From the NCBI RefSeq assembly GCF_006438725.1, contig NZ_RCZD01000001.1, forward strand, positions 248,001 through 312,000: a stretch of 64,000 nt of DNA. The letters are read 5' to 3'. Shown piece after piece: positions 63,415 to 64,000 of the stretch. Both the position numbers and the translations under genes were made by a program. The first letter of the stretch is position 1, and each line of letters begins with the position of its first letter. Under the pieces are notes generated by a model, which saw only the letters and a program-made list of their open reading frames with translations, was not told the DNA's origin and ran no database searches. The DNA comes from Ewingella americana. GTDB lineage: Bacteria; Pseudomonadota; Gammaproteobacteria; Enterobacterales; Enterobacteriaceae.

Positions 63415-64000
63415 TCAGAACCACTGTTTGAAACGGCGGATATAAAACATCTTCATACCCTGCGCCACACAGCAATACGCCAGTAGGGTACCGGCCAGCC
63501 ACGGGAAGTACTGCCACGGCAGAGCTTGCAGCCCCACCATCGGACCCAGCGGTGAGAACGGTACGTAGATACCCACCGCCATCACCAGTCCGGTCATCAG
63601 CATCACCGGCAGCGCGGCGGTGCTCTGGAAGAACGGGATCTTCTGGGTACGCAACATGTGTACGACTAACGTCTGTGACAGCAGCCCTTCAACGAACCAG
63701 CCGGACTGGAACAGCGTCTGCATATGTTCACTGTTGGCGGCAAAGACGTACCACATCAGCGCAAAGGTGGTCATATCGAAAATCGATGAGGTCGGCCCAA
63801 TCCACACCATAAAACGACCGATGTTTTTGGCGTCCCACTTACGTGGCTTCTTCAAAAACTCCTTATCAATTTTGTCCCACGGCAGCGCCAGTTGGGAAAT
63901 GTCATACATCAGGTTTTGCAGCAACAGTTGGATAGCCAGCATCGGCATAAACGGTATAAACGCACTGGCCACCAGTACCGAGAACACGTTGCCGAAGTTG
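63415..64000 (-). CDS. mgtA: Mg2+-transporting P-type ATPase, C-terminal part
   Basis: The last 195 codons of a magnesium-importing P-type ATPase; the rest lies beyond base 64000. The visible part is nearly identical in wording to the end of enterobacterial MgtA: PMLAIQLLLQNLMYDISQL, WDKIDKEFLKKPRKWDAKNI, MVWIGPTSSIFDMTTFALMW, FQSGWFVEGLLSQTLVVHML and the basic end FYIRRFKQWF. It contains transmembrane helices 7-10. The PhoPQ- and Mg2+-controlled leader of mgtA would be outside the window. MgtB is the alternative, judged less likely. Confidence 0.92.
   Translation of the reverse strand, partial: NFGNVFSVLVASAFIPFMPMLAIQLLLQNLMYDISQLALPWDKIDKEFLKKPRKWDAKNIGRFMVWIGPTSSIFDMTTFALMWYVFAANSEHMQTLFQSGWFVEGLLSQTLVVHMLRTQKIPFFQSTAALPVMLMTGLVMAVGIYVPFSPLGPMVGLQALPWQYFPWLAGTLLAYCCVAQGMKMFYIRRFKQWF

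Overview
The window looks like chromosomal DNA of an Enterobacterales gammaproteobacterium. The clearest relatives of its genes are enterobacterial (PdxI, MaeA, class I fumarase, YjbB, MgtA, Aer-type receptor, dat-ddc). A Yersiniaceae-like genus such as Rahnella or Serratia is a guess, not a conclusion. I see no tRNA, rRNA, CRISPR array, insertion sequence, integrase or phage gene. The window is dense in chemotaxis receptors (five), c-di-GMP or phosphorelay signalling, and carboxylate and amino-acid metabolism.

Layout. 1-9.7 kb: a MarR-GNAT fusion, a LysR regulator divergent from a PEP-mutase/isocitrate-lyase-family enzyme, a P-loop kinase, two chemoreceptors, a small unknown gene, and a TetR/pdxI pair. 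10-20.6 kb: an amino-acid-type dCache chemoreceptor, then a divergon. A GntR regulator, an M20 amidohydrolase and a ProC-like reductase lie on the minus strand, facing a branched-chain-amino-acid-type ABC transporter (binding protein, two permeases, two ATPases) and a VOC protein on the plus strand. The shared intergenic region holds a sigma54-type promoter and three copies of a repressor-like palindrome. 21-36 kb: an Aer-like receptor followed by a C4-dicarboxylate module: DcuS/DcuR-like two-component system, ApbE, a three-domain soluble NADH:fumarate-reductase-type flavoprotein, DASS transporter, class I fumarase, AEC carrier and NAD-malic enzyme. There is a perfect FNR box upstream of the transporter and a perfect CRP box near the AEC gene. 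Together these could dismutate malate in the cytoplasm: malic enzyme makes NADH, and fumarase plus fumarate reductase consumes it.

36-45 kb: a glycerophosphodiester phosphodiesterase, then a four-gene SiaABCD-type cassette (PP2C phosphatase, kinase, phosphoprotein, diguanylate cyclase). Here the phosphatase carries CBS domains instead of the membrane sensor of Pseudomonas SiaA. Next come a chemoreceptor, a periplasmic chorismate mutase and a GAF-GGDEF-EAL phosphodiesterase. 45-49 kb: dat and ddc for 1,3-diaminopropane synthesis. 49-56.6 kb: two AT-rich LysR-type regulators and a chaperone-usher fimbrial operon ordered pilin-usher-chaperone-adhesin. 56.7-64 kb: a DUF2461 protein, a MipA/OmpV outer-membrane protein divergent from a two-component system, a family II pyrophosphatase, a coupled SLOG-domain protein/YjbB pair, and the 3' part of mgtA, cut by the window edge.

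Four chemoreceptor genes and the EAL gene have sigma28 (FliA)-type promoters, all with an exact 11-base spacer, so motility, chemotaxis and c-di-GMP turnover appear co-regulated here. Positions of regulatory sites were read by eye against known consensus sequences; no alignment or search was run.
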